DNA of 64,000 nt from an uncultured Macellibacteroides sp. (lineage in GTDB: Bacteria; Bacteroidota; Bacteroidia; Bacteroidales; Tannerellaceae): the NCBI RefSeq assembly GCF_963667135.1, contig NZ_OY762974.1:4229054-4293053 (forward strand), given 5' to 3'. This document shows, in pieces, positions 52,573 to 62,696 of the stretch. Below the pieces are notes generated by a model that saw only the letters and a list, made by a program, of their open reading frames with translations, had not been told where the DNA came from and ran no database searches. Numbering within the stretch: the stretch's first letter is position 1; every line of letters begins with the position of its first letter. A program made the translations under genes and the position numbers.

Positions 52573-54639
52573 ATGATAGACCAACCTACAATAGACAGAA
52601 TACTGGATGCGTCGAACATCGTTGACGTGGTATCCGAATTCGTGACTCTTCGGAAACGGGGCGTGAATTATGTAGGGCTGTGTCCGTTTCACTCCGACAA
52701 ATCTCCTTCGTTTTACGTTTCGCCTTCCAAAAACATTTGCAAATGTTTTGCATGTGGCGAAGGAGGTACTGCTGTGCACTTTATAATGAAGCACGAGCAG
52801 CTGAGTTACTTCGACGCCCTGCGGGTTCTGGCTAAGAAATACAATATAGATATTCAGGAACGCGAACTTACTGATGCCGAAAAGCAGGTTAAGAACGATC
52901 GCGAAAGTATGCTGATTGTAAACAGTTTTGCCCAAAAGTATTTTTCGTCGATGTTGTACGAGCACATGGAAGGAAAGAATATAGGGCTTCGTTACTTTGC
53001 CGAACGGGGTTTTAGAGAGGACATTATACGTAAATTCCAATTGGGATACAGTCTGGAACAACGGGATGCATTCTTTTTGGAGGCAACAAAAAGCGGATAT
53101 AGAAAGGAATTTCTGGAAAAAACCGGTCTTGTTATCGCTTATGATAACGGAAGTGTGGCGGATCGTTTCCGTGGCCGAGTGATTTTTCCGGTTCATACGC
53201 TGAGCGGTAAAGTAGTTGCTTTTGGGGGTCGTGTACTTAAGAAGGACGAAAAAACGGCCAAATACATGAACTCTCCCGAAAGTGAAATTTATCATAAAAG
53301 CAACGAGCTATACGGGATATACTTCGCTAAGCAGGCCATTGTAAAAGCGGATCGTTGCTTTTTGGTGGAAGGTTATACGGATGTAATCTCAATGCATCAG
53401 GCTGGAATCGAAAACGTGGTGGCTTCGTCGGGAACAGCCCTTACTCAAGGACAGATCCGATTGATACACCGGTTTACAAACAATATTACTGTATTGTACG
53501 ACGGCGATGCAGCCGGGATTAAAGCCGCTTTGAGGGGTATAGATCTGTTGTTGGAGGAAGGGATGAACATCAAGGTAGTGTTGCTTCCTGATGGAGAAGA
53601 CCCCGACTCTTTCGCCCGGAAACAGAATGCAACGCAGTTTGGCGAGTTTATTCAGGAGCACGAAACCGACTTTATCCGGTTTAAGACCCGCTTGTTGCTG
53701 GACGATGCCGGGGGTGATCCGATAAAACGTTCGAACCTGATTTCGGATATTGTTCGTACCGTTGCCATTATTCCGGACAATATCGCGCGTTCGGTTTATA
53801 TTCGCGAATGTAGTTCCATGCTGGAAATTGATGAACGGGTATTGCTGAACGAGGTTAACAATCTAAAACTTTCTAAAGACGAGAAACGGGGCGGAGTTGC
53901 TCCTGTTCAGGATGTGCCTGTTACGGCCATTCCGGATTACCCGCCCTTGCCCGAATATATGGACGAGGCGTTCCCGCCGGACGCTCCTGCCTTTCCTCCG
54001 GAAGACTACAGACCGGAAGAAGCCGATGTGCAGATGCAGCAACAACCGGTTGTTCCGCCCAAAAGGGTTCTCTCTTCCCCTTACGAAGTCTACGAGATTG
54101 CTTTGCTTCGGTACGTGGTTCGTTACGGCGAGTGTGTGTTGTACGACTACGTTGATACCGAATCCGGCCAGCAAGTAATTATTAAAGTGGCACAGTATAT
54201 TAAGTATAGTCTGGAGGAAGATGATCTTTCTTTCATGAACCCTTTGTTTAAAAAGATGCTTGAAGCTGCTGCCGAAGGGTGTGCTACCGAGGGATTTATT
54301 GCTTCGCGCTATTTCCTGAGCCACTCCGACCAGGTTATAAGCCGTTTGGCCGCCAATCTGTTAAGCGATAAATATCATTTGAGCAAGTATCATACTAAAT
54401 ACCGGGAGCTTGAAGAAGAGAAAGACCGTTTGGTACAGGTAGTGTTACGGGATTTATACGGACTGAAAGATGCTTATATCCATCAACGGATTAAGGATGT
54501 TCAGACAAAAATAAAGGAAGCTCAGATAGAACGAAATATGGATAAAACCATGGAGCTGATGCAGGAATTGACAAAATTAAACGAGATCAAGAGCGTTCTT
54601 TCAAAAGAAATTGGCGAAAGAATCATACTAAAAATGTAA
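52573..54639 (+). CDS. dnaG: DNA primase
   Basis: A 688-residue enzyme that makes RNA primers for replication. Zinc site: C37, H40, C58 and C61 (CPFH, then CKCFACG). The RNA polymerase domain covers about 110-330, with the TOPRIM acid motifs FLVEGYTDVISMHQ and VLYDGDAAGIKAA. A Pro-rich linker (about 440-510) leads to the C-terminal helicase-binding domain, rich in charged helices. It is the normal size for Bacteroidetes. The gene is followed by the ABC transporter genes, 15 bp downstream, so they may share a transcript. Confidence 0.97.
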   Translation: MIDQPTIDRILDASNIVDVVSEFVTLRKRGVNYVGLCPFHSDKSPSFYVSPSKNICKCFACGEGGTAVHFIMKHEQLSYFDALRVLAKKYNIDIQERELTDAEKQVKNDRESMLIVNSFAQKYFSSMLYEHMEGKNIGLRYFAERGFREDIIRKFQLGYSLEQRDAFFLEATKSGYRKEFLEKTGLVIAYDNGSVADRFRGRVIFPVHTLSGKVVAFGGRVLKKDEKTAKYMNSPESEIYHKSNELYGIYFAKQAIVKADRCFLVEGYTDVISMHQAGIENVVASSGTALTQGQIRLIHRFTNNITVLYDGDAAGIKAALRGIDLLLEEGMNIKVVLLPDGEDPDSFARKQNATQFGEFIQEHETDFIRFKTRLLLDDAGGDPIKRSNLISDIVRTVAIIPDNIARSVYIRECSSMLEIDERVLLNEVNNLKLSKDEKRGGVAPVQDVPVTAIPDYPPLPEYMDEAFPPDAPAFPPEDYRPEEADVQMQQQPVVPPKRVLSSPYEVYEIALLRYVVRYGECVLYDYVDTESGQQVIIKVAQYIKYSLEEDDLSFMNPLFKKMLEAAAEGCATEGFIASRYFLSHSDQVISRLAANLLSDKYHLSKYHTKYRELEEEKDRLVQVVLRDLYGLKDAYIHQRIKDVQTKIKEAQIERNMDKTMELMQELTKLNEIKSVLSKEIGERIILKM

Positions 54640-54654
54640 TATAATTAAAGAACC

Positions 54655-55575
54655 ATGAATTTCTTAGAAACCAATGATGTGGTAAAGCAATTCTCCAATC
54701 ACCTGGCTCTTAACAAGGTGAGTATCCGTGTGCCCGAGGGCAAGATATTCGGTTTGTTAGGCCCGAATGGAGCAGGGAAAACCACGCTAATCAGAATTAT
54801 CAACCGGATTACTGCTCCTGATAGTGGTACGGTATTTTTTAAAGGTCGCCTGTCGCAGCAGGAGGATATTTATCAGATTGGCTACCTGCCGGAAGAGAGG
54901 GGCCTTTACAAAAAGATGAAGGTGGGCGAACAGGCCATCTATCTGGCACAACTGAAAGGGCTTGATTATTTTGAAGCAAAAAAACGACTTACAAAGTGGT
55001 TCGAGAAATTCGATATCATGCCTTGGTGGAACAAAAAGCTGGAAGAGTTGTCTAAAGGAATGCAACAGAAGGTTCAGTTTATTATAACCGTAATCCATGA
55101 ACCGGAACTTCTTATCTTTGATGAGCCGTTTAGCGGATTCGATCCGGTTAACACGGATTTACTAAAAAAAGAGATACTTGAATTGAAGGAGCAAGGGCGT
55201 ACCATTATCTTCTCCACACACAATATGGCATCTGTGGAAGAGATTTGTGATGAGATCGCTTTAATTGACCGCTCGCAGGTTGTATTATCCGGTAATGTAT
55301 CAGAAGTGAGGGAACGTTTCCGCACCAACACATTTAAAGTTCAGTTGAAAGAGAAAACCATCCACCCGGATTCAGACCTGTTTTCTGTGATTTCGATGAA
55401 GCAGGGACAGAGTTCTCTCGAGGTTATGCTTCGTAAAAACGAATCTGTATCTAATAAAGACCTGCTTGCTTCCTTGCTTAACCAATACGAACTTGTTGGT
55501 TTTTCGGAAGAACTTCCTTCAATGAATGAAATTTTCATTAACACCGTTTCCGGTTCCAAAAATCCACAAGTATGA
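54655..55575 (+). CDS. ABC transporter ATPase (NatA-like)
   Basis: A 306-residue ATPase. Walker A is GPNGAGKT (residues 36-43), the ABC signature LSKGMQQK, and Walker B LLIFDEPFSGFDPVN. A C-terminal DUF4162-like tail follows, as in the NatA/CcmA group. The ATG of the permease overlaps its stop as ATGA, so the two form one exporter. Substrate (Na+ as for NatAB, a drug or a lipid) cannot be told from the sequence. Confidence 0.92.
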   Translation: MNFLETNDVVKQFSNHLALNKVSIRVPEGKIFGLLGPNGAGKTTLIRIINRITAPDSGTVFFKGRLSQQEDIYQIGYLPEERGLYKKMKVGEQAIYLAQLKGLDYFEAKKRLTKWFEKFDIMPWWNKKLEELSKGMQQKVQFIITVIHEPELLIFDEPFSGFDPVNTDLLKKEILELKEQGRTIIFSTHNMASVEEICDEIALIDRSQVVLSGNVSEVRERFRTNTFKVQLKEKTIHPDSDLFSVISMKQGQSSLEVMLRKNESVSNKDLLASLLNQYELVGFSEELPSMNEIFINTVSGSKNPQV

Positions 55576-56891
55576 GTAAGACTGCACTAATCATAAAAAG
55601 AGAATACCTGAACAGGGTAAGCAAGAAATCGTTTCTGATTCTAACCTTTCTTACTCCTTTGTTGTTTGCGGCCATGGTTTTTGTTCCTCTGTGGCTTTCG
55701 TCTATCAAAGGGGATGAAGTTCGTAATGTGGTTGTTCTGGACCGTACCGGCAAATATGCTTCCCTTTTTGAGGATGCTGACAATTATAAGTTTATTGCCG
55801 GAGATAAGTCGCTGGAAAGTTACAAACAGGCAAGCGACAAGGAGGTATACGCCATCGTGAGTATAACCGACGATCTGATTGCTCATCCGGAGGCGGCTAC
55901 CATGTATTCGGAAAAGCAGATTCCGGGAGACCTGAGTCGCATAGTGAATCAGGTGCTTAGCCGTAAGCTGGAGAATGAGAAAATGGCTACTTATAATATT
56001 CCCAACCTAAAGGAAATCATAAAGGAGAGCCAGATTAATTTTGAAATTAACACAATCAAATGGAGTGAAGACGGCAGTGAAAGCGAGTCTTCCTCCTTGG
56101 TGGCCTCTATCGTAGGACTGATTTTCACAGTGATATCCTATATGTTTATCATGATATACGGCGCCATGGTGATGCAAGGCGTGATGGAAGAGAAGACTAA
56201 TCGGATTGTGGAACTGATGGTATCGTCGGTTCGTCCTTTCCAGCTGATGATGGGGAAAATTATCGGCATCGGGTTAGTTGGTTTAACTCAGATGTTCCTG
56301 TGGGGTATACTTACCATGGCACTTGTTCTGGGTGGTCAGTTTCTCTTTATGGGCAGCGTAGACCCCCAGATGATGCAACAAGGAGCCATGATGGGTCAGG
56401 GTTCCATGCCAGGTATGGCGGAAGCGTCTCAGGAGCCTGCCGCAAAGTTATTTGGTATGCTTCAGACAATCAACTTTGCCGAGATAGGCATCTTCTTTGT
56501 GATCTATTTTATAGGAGGTTATATGTTGTATGCTTCGGTATTTGCGGCTATCGGTTCGGCAGTCGAAAGCCAGGAGGATACGCAGCAGTTTATGACTCCC
56601 ATCATGATATTCCTGGTATTCTCTCTGTATGCAGGCATATACAGTATGGAGAATCCTGAAGGTCCTCTGGCTTTCTGGTGTTCGCTTATTCCTTTTACAT
56701 CGCCCATTGTGATGATGATCCGGCTTCCTTTCGAAGTGCCTCTTTGGGAAAAGCTTTTGTCGGTATCCCTTTTGTATGTTACCTTTGTAGGAATTATCTG
56801 GCTGTCGGCCAAGATATACAGGGTGGGAATTCTGATGTACGGAAAGAAGCCAACCATAAAAGAGATGATCAAATGGCTGCGCTATAAATAA
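55572..56891 (+). CDS. ABC-2 type permease (NatB-like)
   Basis: A 439-residue membrane protein. It has an N-terminal membrane helix (about 18-40), a large extracytoplasmic domain (about 41-175), and five or six helices from about 180, including the helix region VASIVGLIFTVISYMFIMIY and the conserved NRIVELMVSSVRPFQLMMGK. It pairs with the preceding ATPase through an ATGA overlap. A Met/Gln-rich loop (MMQQGAMMGQGSMPGM) lies near residue 265. It is closed by a strong terminator. Confidence 0.9.
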   Translation: MSKTALIIKREYLNRVSKKSFLILTFLTPLLFAAMVFVPLWLSSIKGDEVRNVVVLDRTGKYASLFEDADNYKFIAGDKSLESYKQASDKEVYAIVSITDDLIAHPEAATMYSEKQIPGDLSRIVNQVLSRKLENEKMATYNIPNLKEIIKESQINFEINTIKWSEDGSESESSSLVASIVGLIFTVISYMFIMIYGAMVMQGVMEEKTNRIVELMVSSVRPFQLMMGKIIGIGLVGLTQMFLWGILTMALVLGGQFLFMGSVDPQMMQQGAMMGQGSMPGMAEASQEPAAKLFGMLQTINFAEIGIFFVIYFIGGYMLYASVFAAIGSAVESQEDTQQFMTPIMIFLVFSLYAGIYSMENPEGPLAFWCSLIPFTSPIVMMIRLPFEVPLWEKLLSVSLLYVTFVGIIWLSAKIYRVGILMYGKKPTIKEMIKWLRYK

Positions 56892-56909
56892 CAAGTAGCT
56901 TTAAAATAA

Positions 56910-56940
56910 AAAAAGGCTGCCCCATCGGAGCAGCCTTTTT
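56910..56940 (+). terminator. Terminator between the ABC exporter and the GH18 gene
   Basis: A stem of 11 bp, AAAAAGGCTGC (56910-56920) and GCAGCCTTTTT (56930-56940), loop 9, with T-runs outside on both strands. The GH18 stop codon touches it, so it serves both converging transcripts. Confidence 0.85.
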
Positions 56941-57954
56941 TTATTTATTCAAACCTTCGAAAACAGCTTTTCGCAATGTTCCGGAGGCATCATCGCCATC
57001 GTATTCCCAGTACATGGCTCCAAGCATTCCCTTTTCTATTATATAATTGCATTTTAGGGCAATAGAGCGGGGATCATCGTAAGTACATACAAGTATACCT
57101 TTTGCATTTGTTGCGTAAGGAGCTTGTGCTTGATCGTCCCATTTCCACTCATATCCCGACAGATTCATTATATCTTTGTAATCGATAAAGTCGGGTAAAT
57201 ATTCCTTTCCATGTCCGTAAAATGGCATACCCATCGTTAATTTATTCAGAGGAATGCCTGCCTTAACATGTGCGGCTACAGCTTCATCGACCGATAGTCC
57301 GCGTGTTAAATACGACTGGTAAAGAGGAGCATGGTGCGCCGGTGGGCGTCCCATATCGTAGGTCATTATATTAACAAAATCGATTACCGGTTCGATGGCC
57401 GCAAAATCTATAAATCTTGCTCCGGCCTGCGAGGCCAGCGTAAGTAATTTATCCGGACCAATTGCCTTCCTTATGGCCTGCATCAGCAATGTATAGTTCT
57501 CCCAATCATCTGCTGAAGAGGAGATTCTGGCAGCCGAAGAACCAGGATACTCCCAGTCAATATCTATCCCATCAAGATTAAACTGATCGACAACTCGCTT
57601 GCAATCTGCCGCAAATTGGTTTCGGGTTGTTTCTTTGGCAGCCATTTCACTAAATCTACCGCTTCCCCACCCTCCTATGGATATAAGGACTTTTAAATAA
57701 GGCGACTGTTCCTTTAATTTTGAAAGTTCGGATAAGCGGCTTTCGTTATCGATTTTTACACCATCAAAGCGATCGTTCACATGCCCGAATGCATAATTAA
57801 GATGGGTTATATACCTTACATCCGGTATAATCTTACTTCCTGAAGTAACATAAGCTACCACATACGGTTTCGAAGGTTTTGGCAGATCAGGCTCTCCGGC
57901 ACGTAAGAACATACAAAAGCAAGTGAGCATACCCAACAGAATGAATCTTTTCAT
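56941..57954 (-). CDS. Glycoside hydrolase family 18 (chitinase-like)
   Basis: A 337-residue exported protein (signal ends FLRAG). The TIM barrel carries LKVLISIGGWGSG and the GH18 catalytic motif DGIDIDWEYPG with the catalytic Glu, then NIMTYDMG. GH18 enzymes cut beta-1,4-GlcNAc links (chitin, or the chitobiose core of N-glycans for endoglycosidases). The C-terminal motif MLGAMYWEYDGDD completes the barrel. It is a single gene. Whether it degrades chitin or host glycans cannot be said. Confidence 0.88.
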   Translation of the reverse strand: MKRFILLGMLTCFCMFLRAGEPDLPKPSKPYVVAYVTSGSKIIPDVRYITHLNYAFGHVNDRFDGVKIDNESRLSELSKLKEQSPYLKVLISIGGWGSGRFSEMAAKETTRNQFAADCKRVVDQFNLDGIDIDWEYPGSSAARISSSADDWENYTLLMQAIRKAIGPDKLLTLASQAGARFIDFAAIEPVIDFVNIMTYDMGRPPAHHAPLYQSYLTRGLSVDEAVAAHVKAGIPLNKLTMGMPFYGHGKEYLPDFIDYKDIMNLSGYEWKWDDQAQAPYATNAKGILVCTYDDPRSIALKCNYIIEKGMLGAMYWEYDGDDASGTLRKAVFEGLNK

Positions 57955-58010
57955 CTCAATTGTTTATTAATTAGTATTGTTATGATACAAATACAACAAA
58001 TATTCTTAAC

Positions 58011-59072
58011 TTATTTTGCACGCGCATATTGTTGTGGATAAGAAATATCTTCGCCTAAATCGCGTGCTGCATGAAGAGGGAAATAGGGGTCTCTCAAAAA
58101 TTCGCGTCCTATAACAATTAGGTCGGCTTTACCTTCATTCAGAATCTGTTCTGCTTGTTTTCCGGTTGTTATCATTCCAATAGCACCCGAGAGAATACCT
58201 CCACCCTTACGTACTTGCTCAGCAAAGGAAACCTGGTATCCGGGACCTACCGGTATATGCGCATTGGAAACATTTCCTCCGGTTGAGCAGTCAATCAAAT
58301 GAACTCCGGCTTCCTTCAAAAGAGCGGATAGTTTAACCGTTTCCGTAATATCCCAGCCTCCATCGGTCCAGTCGGTTGCGGATAAACGGACTATCAGTGG
58401 ATAGCCTTCCGGACATGCCAAACGAACGGCTTGCACGACCTCAAGCAATAGACGAATTCTGTTTTCGAAAGTTCCACCGTAAGAATCGGTCCGTTTATTA
58501 CTAAGCGGCGAAAGAAACTGATGCAATAAGTAACCATGTGCAGCATGAATCTCTATTACTTTAAATCCCGCGATAAGGGCTCTTTCTGCCGCCGATTTAA
58601 AATCGGTTATCACCTGCTTAATTCCGCTTTCATTTAGTTCTAGCGGAGCTAATTCTCCCTTTTTAAATGGAATTGCACTAGGCGCAACTGTAAGCCATCC
58701 TCCATCAGTTGGCGAAAGTTGAGCATCACCTCTTCCCGGATCTCCATGCGAAGCTTTTCGTCCGGCATGAGCCAATTGTACACCCGCAACACTTCCCTGA
58801 CTGTCAATAAATTTGACAATCCGTTGCATTGAGATAATCTGTTCATCTTTCCATAAGCCTAAATCCATAGAAGAAATTCTTCCTTCAGGAGAAACAGCTG
58901 TCGCCTCGGTGAGCACAAGTCCGGCTCCGCCTACAGCTCTGCTTCCATAATGCACAAAATGCCAGTCATTTGCCAATCCATCGATTGCTGAGTACTGACA
59001 CATTGGGGAAACTGCTATTCTGTTTTTTAGTTCTATATTTCCAATTGTAAGGGGAGTAAATAAATTCGACAT
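58011..59072 (-). CDS. NADPH:flavin oxidoreductase (old yellow enzyme, YqjM/NamA type)
   Basis: 353 residues from the ATG at 59072 (MSNLFTPLTIGNIELKN). The ATG at 59111 adds 13 residues without homology. C25 in SPMCQYS marks the YqjM class, which uses this Cys to tune FMN. The active site shows HAAHGYLLHQFLSPLSNKR, and the C-terminal phosphate site GxxxIVIGREFLRDP. It reduces activated alkenes with NAD(P)H. It lies 118 bp after the thiamine operon gene thiN, in the same direction, perhaps transcribed with it. Confidence 0.92.
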   Translation of the reverse strand: MSNLFTPLTIGNIELKNRIAVSPMCQYSAIDGLANDWHFVHYGSRAVGGAGLVLTEATAVSPEGRISSMDLGLWKDEQIISMQRIVKFIDSQGSVAGVQLAHAGRKASHGDPGRGDAQLSPTDGGWLTVAPSAIPFKKGELAPLELNESGIKQVITDFKSAAERALIAGFKVIEIHAAHGYLLHQFLSPLSNKRTDSYGGTFENRIRLLLEVVQAVRLACPEGYPLIVRLSATDWTDGGWDITETVKLSALLKEAGVHLIDCSTGGNVSNAHIPVGPGYQVSFAEQVRKGGGILSGAIGMITTGKQAEQILNEGKADLIVIGREFLRDPYFPLHAARDLGEDISYPQQYARAK

Positions 59073-59190
59073 ACTTGTAGGTAAATTAGTAATTGTAAAA
59101 AATAAAAACATTCAGTATGTAAAACGTATAATTCCAATGATTTGTTCTTGGAGAAGGTAATTTATTGATCGAATCCTGATAGAAAAAAGA

Positions 59191-59838
59191 CTAAGAGTTG
59201 AATACCCGGTAAACAATCACTTTTCCTGATGGTAAAACAGTAAACTCAGAGCCAAGACTTTCATTAAGTGTACCCTGCCACAATCTGTTGTAACATTTAT
59301 CCTTAATGGGATACTTTAACCCGACAACAGACAACGGAGATGCGTCCATACTAAAAAGAGAAACTTGTTGTCCGGCGAAGCTTTGGAAGGTACTAGCCTC
59401 ATTAATGGGAGTAAAAACACCATAATCCGTAACCATTTCGACCTGAACTTCGTTATAATAATCGGATAACAGACTGATATTTCCCAAGGTATGGTCTTCA
59501 CGTTTGCCTGTGGCTCCCACTATCATAATGTTGTTGCGTCCTCGCGACGTACAATAGCGGACTGATTTGGTAAGATCGTTGGTTTCCTGATCACTGTCCG
59601 AATATAGAATATCTGCGTACAATGACTTTGTTGCAGCTGATAATGAATCGCAATCCCCTACTATAGCTGCCGGTTTTCTGCCAAGTTGCAAGAAATCGTC
59701 TACCGCACCGTCGCAGCAAACAATATAGTCACATTTTGTTAACCATTCCAGAAGAACAGGATGTTTTGGAAAACTCCCATTCGCTAGAATCATAGTTTCC
59801 GGTAAGAAACCGGCAGCTTGTAGCGGATAATATTTCAT
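59191..59838 (-). CDS. Thiamine pyrophosphokinase
   Basis: A 215-residue enzyme that turns thiamine and ATP into thiamine diphosphate. The family motifs are CDGAVDDFLQLGRKPAAIVGDCDS (N-terminal catalytic domain; the GDCDS Asp residues bind Mg) and DQETNDLTKSVRY. The C-terminal part forms the thiamine-binding jelly roll. It starts directly after the stop of the PnuC gene and completes the salvage path: uptake, inner-membrane transport, phosphorylation. Confidence 0.9.
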   Translation of the reverse strand: MKYYPLQAAGFLPETMILANGSFPKHPVLLEWLTKCDYIVCCDGAVDDFLQLGRKPAAIVGDCDSLSAATKSLYADILYSDSDQETNDLTKSVRYCTSRGRNNIMIVGATGKREDHTLGNISLLSDYYNEVQVEMVTDYGVFTPINEASTFQSFAGQQVSLFSMDASPLSVVGLKYPIKDKCYNRLWQGTLNESLGSEFTVLPSGKVIVYRVFNS

Positions 59839-60414
59839 TTAAGCTTTTTCTTTTACAGAAAGCAACATAAGCTGCTTCCATTTAATATAACCAAATATCG
59901 GAACAATGGAATATACCACAAACAACAGGGCTGTAGGATACAATCCTTTCCATGCATAAAGAACGCAAGATACAACATTTACGCCAATCCAAAGCCCCCA
60001 TTGCTCAATATACTTATTGGCAAGCATCCACATGGCCACTATACTTAGTGCCGTTGTAAAACTATCACCATAGGGTATCGGACTGTCTGTAAAGCGGATA
60101 AGCATCCATGCTATTCCGGAAAAAAGAATTGAAAACACAAGAAGCAAACGACCCCAATATTTTGAAGGAGTATGCGATATGGAAGTTTCCTTTGACTGTT
60201 CTGATTCTTTATTCCACCGTATCCAACCATAAATGCTGGCAAACAGGTAATAAATATTTATGCCCATATCTGCGTAAAACTTGGAGAAAAAGAAAATGTA
60301 AATGTAAAACAGGGGCATAATCACACCAACCGGCCACAAATAAACACTTGCTTTATATTCCAGATAGAGATAAATCAATCCTATAAGAGCACCTATGATC
60401 TCGATATATTCCAT
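59839..60414 (-). CDS. pnuT: PnuC-family transporter, probably PnuT for thiamine
   Basis: A 191-residue inner-membrane protein with about seven helices. PnuC signs: GLIYLYLEYKASVYLWPVG near residue 15, SIYGWIRWNK in the second third and GVNVVSCVLYAWKG near the end. Members facilitate uptake of nicotinamide riboside, thiamine or riboflavin. Its place in a TPP-riboswitch operon next to thiamine pyrophosphokinase indicates thiamine (PnuT). The gene is 12 bp after the TonB receptor and abuts the kinase gene with no gap. Confidence 0.87.
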   Translation of the reverse strand: MEYIEIIGALIGLIYLYLEYKASVYLWPVGVIMPLFYIYIFFFSKFYADMGINIYYLFASIYGWIRWNKESEQSKETSISHTPSKYWGRLLLVFSILFSGIAWMLIRFTDSPIPYGDSFTTALSIVAMWMLANKYIEQWGLWIGVNVVSCVLYAWKGLYPTALLFVVYSIVPIFGYIKWKQLMLLSVKEKA

Positions 60415-60426
60415 TTTGTCTTTCTA

Positions 60427-62655
60427 TTAAAATCTGAGTGTAAGATTTGCCAATATATGCGTTCCTGACTGTGGGAAATATCCAAAGCCATCATATCTTG
60501 CCTGGCTACCTTGCTGATAAGAGGAGTATACCCAGGCATTGCTTTCGTATGTTTCGTCGAACAGGTTGTTTATTAACAAATTGACTGATGCAGACTCCAT
60601 TCCTTTGAATGAGAAGGTATATCCCAACCGAAGGTTATTTACAAAGTAAGCATCTAAAGCACGGTCGTTGCTTGTCGTATTATCAATGTACTGTTTTCCT
60701 ACATAGCTGGACTGAAGTCCAGCTCCCCATCCTTTATAATCTATGGCGATCATACTGTTGGCAACCACCGAGGGAGAGAAAGCAATGGTTGTAGTACCGA
60801 GCTTATTTTCAACCTGTCCGGTCCAATCCCAGTTTGAATCGTATAAATCTACATACTCTGTATAGTTTTTAATCCTGTTTTTGCTGAATGTAGCGTTTAT
60901 ATCCCAACGTAACCAGGGCGCAATCTGCGTTCCTGCCATTAGTTCAATTCCTGATCGATAACTGTCTGGAATGTTTGATGTAAGCATCTCTCCTATTTCA
61001 TTTACCTTACCTGTTAACACCAACTGATCTTTATACTTCATATAGTAAAGGTTTACACCCAGCGATAACAGAGGAGTACGGTATGTATAGCCGGCTTCAT
61101 AATCAATCATTCGTTCGGACTCGGGCTTTTCGTTGAATGAAGCATCTGTGTAGTTGTTTCTTGCCGGTTCACGATGAGCAACAGCTACAGAGGCAAACAA
61201 ATTATGATTGAGGTTAATCTGATAAAACAACCCTGCTTTTGGGTTTAAGAAATTAAAATCTTTCTTGATTTCCAGCTTTTGCATCTCTTCGTTTACCCAA
61301 TCCCACGTATCATTTTGTCCGTTTATCTTGTAATCAATAAAACGATACTGCAAATCTGCGTAAGCTGTCAATCCTTTCGCGAGCGTATAAGTAGCCTTTA
61401 GATAGGTGTTTAAATCTGTCTTTGTTCCGTTGCTGGTATAATAGGTATGATCGGGAGAAAGATTACCTACGTAGTTTTTTACCCATAGCACTTTTCCATA
61501 GTGATCGCCATCGTATTTATTCGCAGCACCCCCAAAGGTAACATTCCAACGGTTATATATATAATTCAGAGAGAGTACGGCTCCACCAAAATAATTATCG
61601 AGCCATTTCTGTCGTACCAGATCACTTTTCTTTACGGTTTGATCATTATATTCAAAGGGAGTTAATCCGTATTCCGACAGCTTGCGCCCGGTTTTGTATT
61701 CCTGATAATATCCTTTTCCACGGGTTAAATGCAATCCCCCATTCAGTGTTAGGTTAGGAGTAAATGCATGCGTAAGCAACAGTTGATAGTGGGTTTGGAT
61801 ATAATTATCCGTTTGATCATCGTAATACATCGGTTTACCATTGGCGTCATCTCCCATGTATCCGCTTGGGTTGTAGGTACGATCTGTTTCAAGTTTATCT
61901 TTTGGCACGCCATCCCAGGCATGATAGGTTTTTTCTTTCCCTCCGAAAGTTATAAATTTCAGGATGGTATTATCTCCGTAATACCCAGCCTGAGCAAAAT
62001 ACGATTTAAGATTCGTGGATGCTCTGTCGATAAATCCATCTGAATTTATTCCCGAAATTCGGACATCGAAAGCCCAGTGATTGTTTAATAAACCTGTGCC
62101 AAGCTTAACCTGCGCCTTGGATGTATTGAATGCTCCGTAAGTTCCGGAAAGTTCACCATAAGCCTTATTCGATACATTCTCAGTTTTCATATTGATGCTG
62201 GCACCAAAAGCGCCTGCTCCATTAGTGGAAGTTCCGACTCCTCGCTGAATTTGTAAATCTTCCAGTGAAGATGCAATATCTGGCATATTTACCCAAAAAA
62301 CACCGTGCGACTCGGAATCATTTAACGGAATACCGTTTGTTGTTACATTGATTCGAGTTGCATCTGTTCCGCGAATACGGAAACTTGTATACCCAATGCC
62401 GGCTCCTGCATCGGAAGTCGCAACAACAGATGGTGAAAGCGTTAACAGGAATGGGATGTCCTGCCCGAAGTTTTGTTTTTTGATTTCTTCTTTTCCAATG
62501 GTTCTGTAAGCAAGCGGTGTATTGGCGGCTGCTCGTGTAGAAATAACTTGCACTTCTTGCAGGTTAATCAGTCTCAGACTATCCTGTTTTTCTTGTGCAA
62601 AAGAATTAGCGCCGGCAATAAATGCACCGGCAAGCATTAAAAACTCTTTTCTCAT
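60427..62655 (-). CDS. TonB-dependent receptor, probably thiamine uptake
   Basis: A 742-residue outer-membrane receptor. After the signal (1-20) comes the plug with TonB-box-like LQEVQVISTRA and the signature FRIRGTDATRINVTTNGIPL, then a 22-strand barrel ending HILANLTLRF (terminal Phe). It has no SusD partner and no carboxypeptidase-like domain, like vitamin or metal receptors. The TPP riboswitch upstream and the thiamine genes after it make thiamine or a derivative its likely substrate. Confidence 0.9.
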   Translation of the reverse strand: MRKEFLMLAGAFIAGANSFAQEKQDSLRLINLQEVQVISTRAAANTPLAYRTIGKEEIKKQNFGQDIPFLLTLSPSVVATSDAGAGIGYTSFRIRGTDATRINVTTNGIPLNDSESHGVFWVNMPDIASSLEDLQIQRGVGTSTNGAGAFGASINMKTENVSNKAYGELSGTYGAFNTSKAQVKLGTGLLNNHWAFDVRISGINSDGFIDRASTNLKSYFAQAGYYGDNTILKFITFGGKEKTYHAWDGVPKDKLETDRTYNPSGYMGDDANGKPMYYDDQTDNYIQTHYQLLLTHAFTPNLTLNGGLHLTRGKGYYQEYKTGRKLSEYGLTPFEYNDQTVKKSDLVRQKWLDNYFGGAVLSLNYIYNRWNVTFGGAANKYDGDHYGKVLWVKNYVGNLSPDHTYYTSNGTKTDLNTYLKATYTLAKGLTAYADLQYRFIDYKINGQNDTWDWVNEEMQKLEIKKDFNFLNPKAGLFYQINLNHNLFASVAVAHREPARNNYTDASFNEKPESERMIDYEAGYTYRTPLLSLGVNLYYMKYKDQLVLTGKVNEIGEMLTSNIPDSYRSGIELMAGTQIAPWLRWDINATFSKNRIKNYTEYVDLYDSNWDWTGQVENKLGTTTIAFSPSVVANSMIAIDYKGWGAGLQSSYVGKQYIDNTTSNDRALDAYFVNNLRLGYTFSFKGMESASVNLLINNLFDETYESNAWVYSSYQQGSQARYDGFGYFPQSGTHILANLTLRF

Positions 62656-62680
62656 TTTATAAAAAGATTAAAAGTAATAC

Positions 62681-62696
62681 GGAAAGGGGACTTTCC
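62681..62696 (-). promoter_or_regulatory. Hairpin after the TPP aptamer (possible expression platform)
   Basis: A 6-bp stem, GGAAAG and CTTTCC, with a 4-nt loop, just downstream of the aptamer and 26 bp before the ATG at 62655. It is followed by U-rich but interrupted sequence, so the switch may act on translation or on termination; I cannot tell which. Confidence 0.4.
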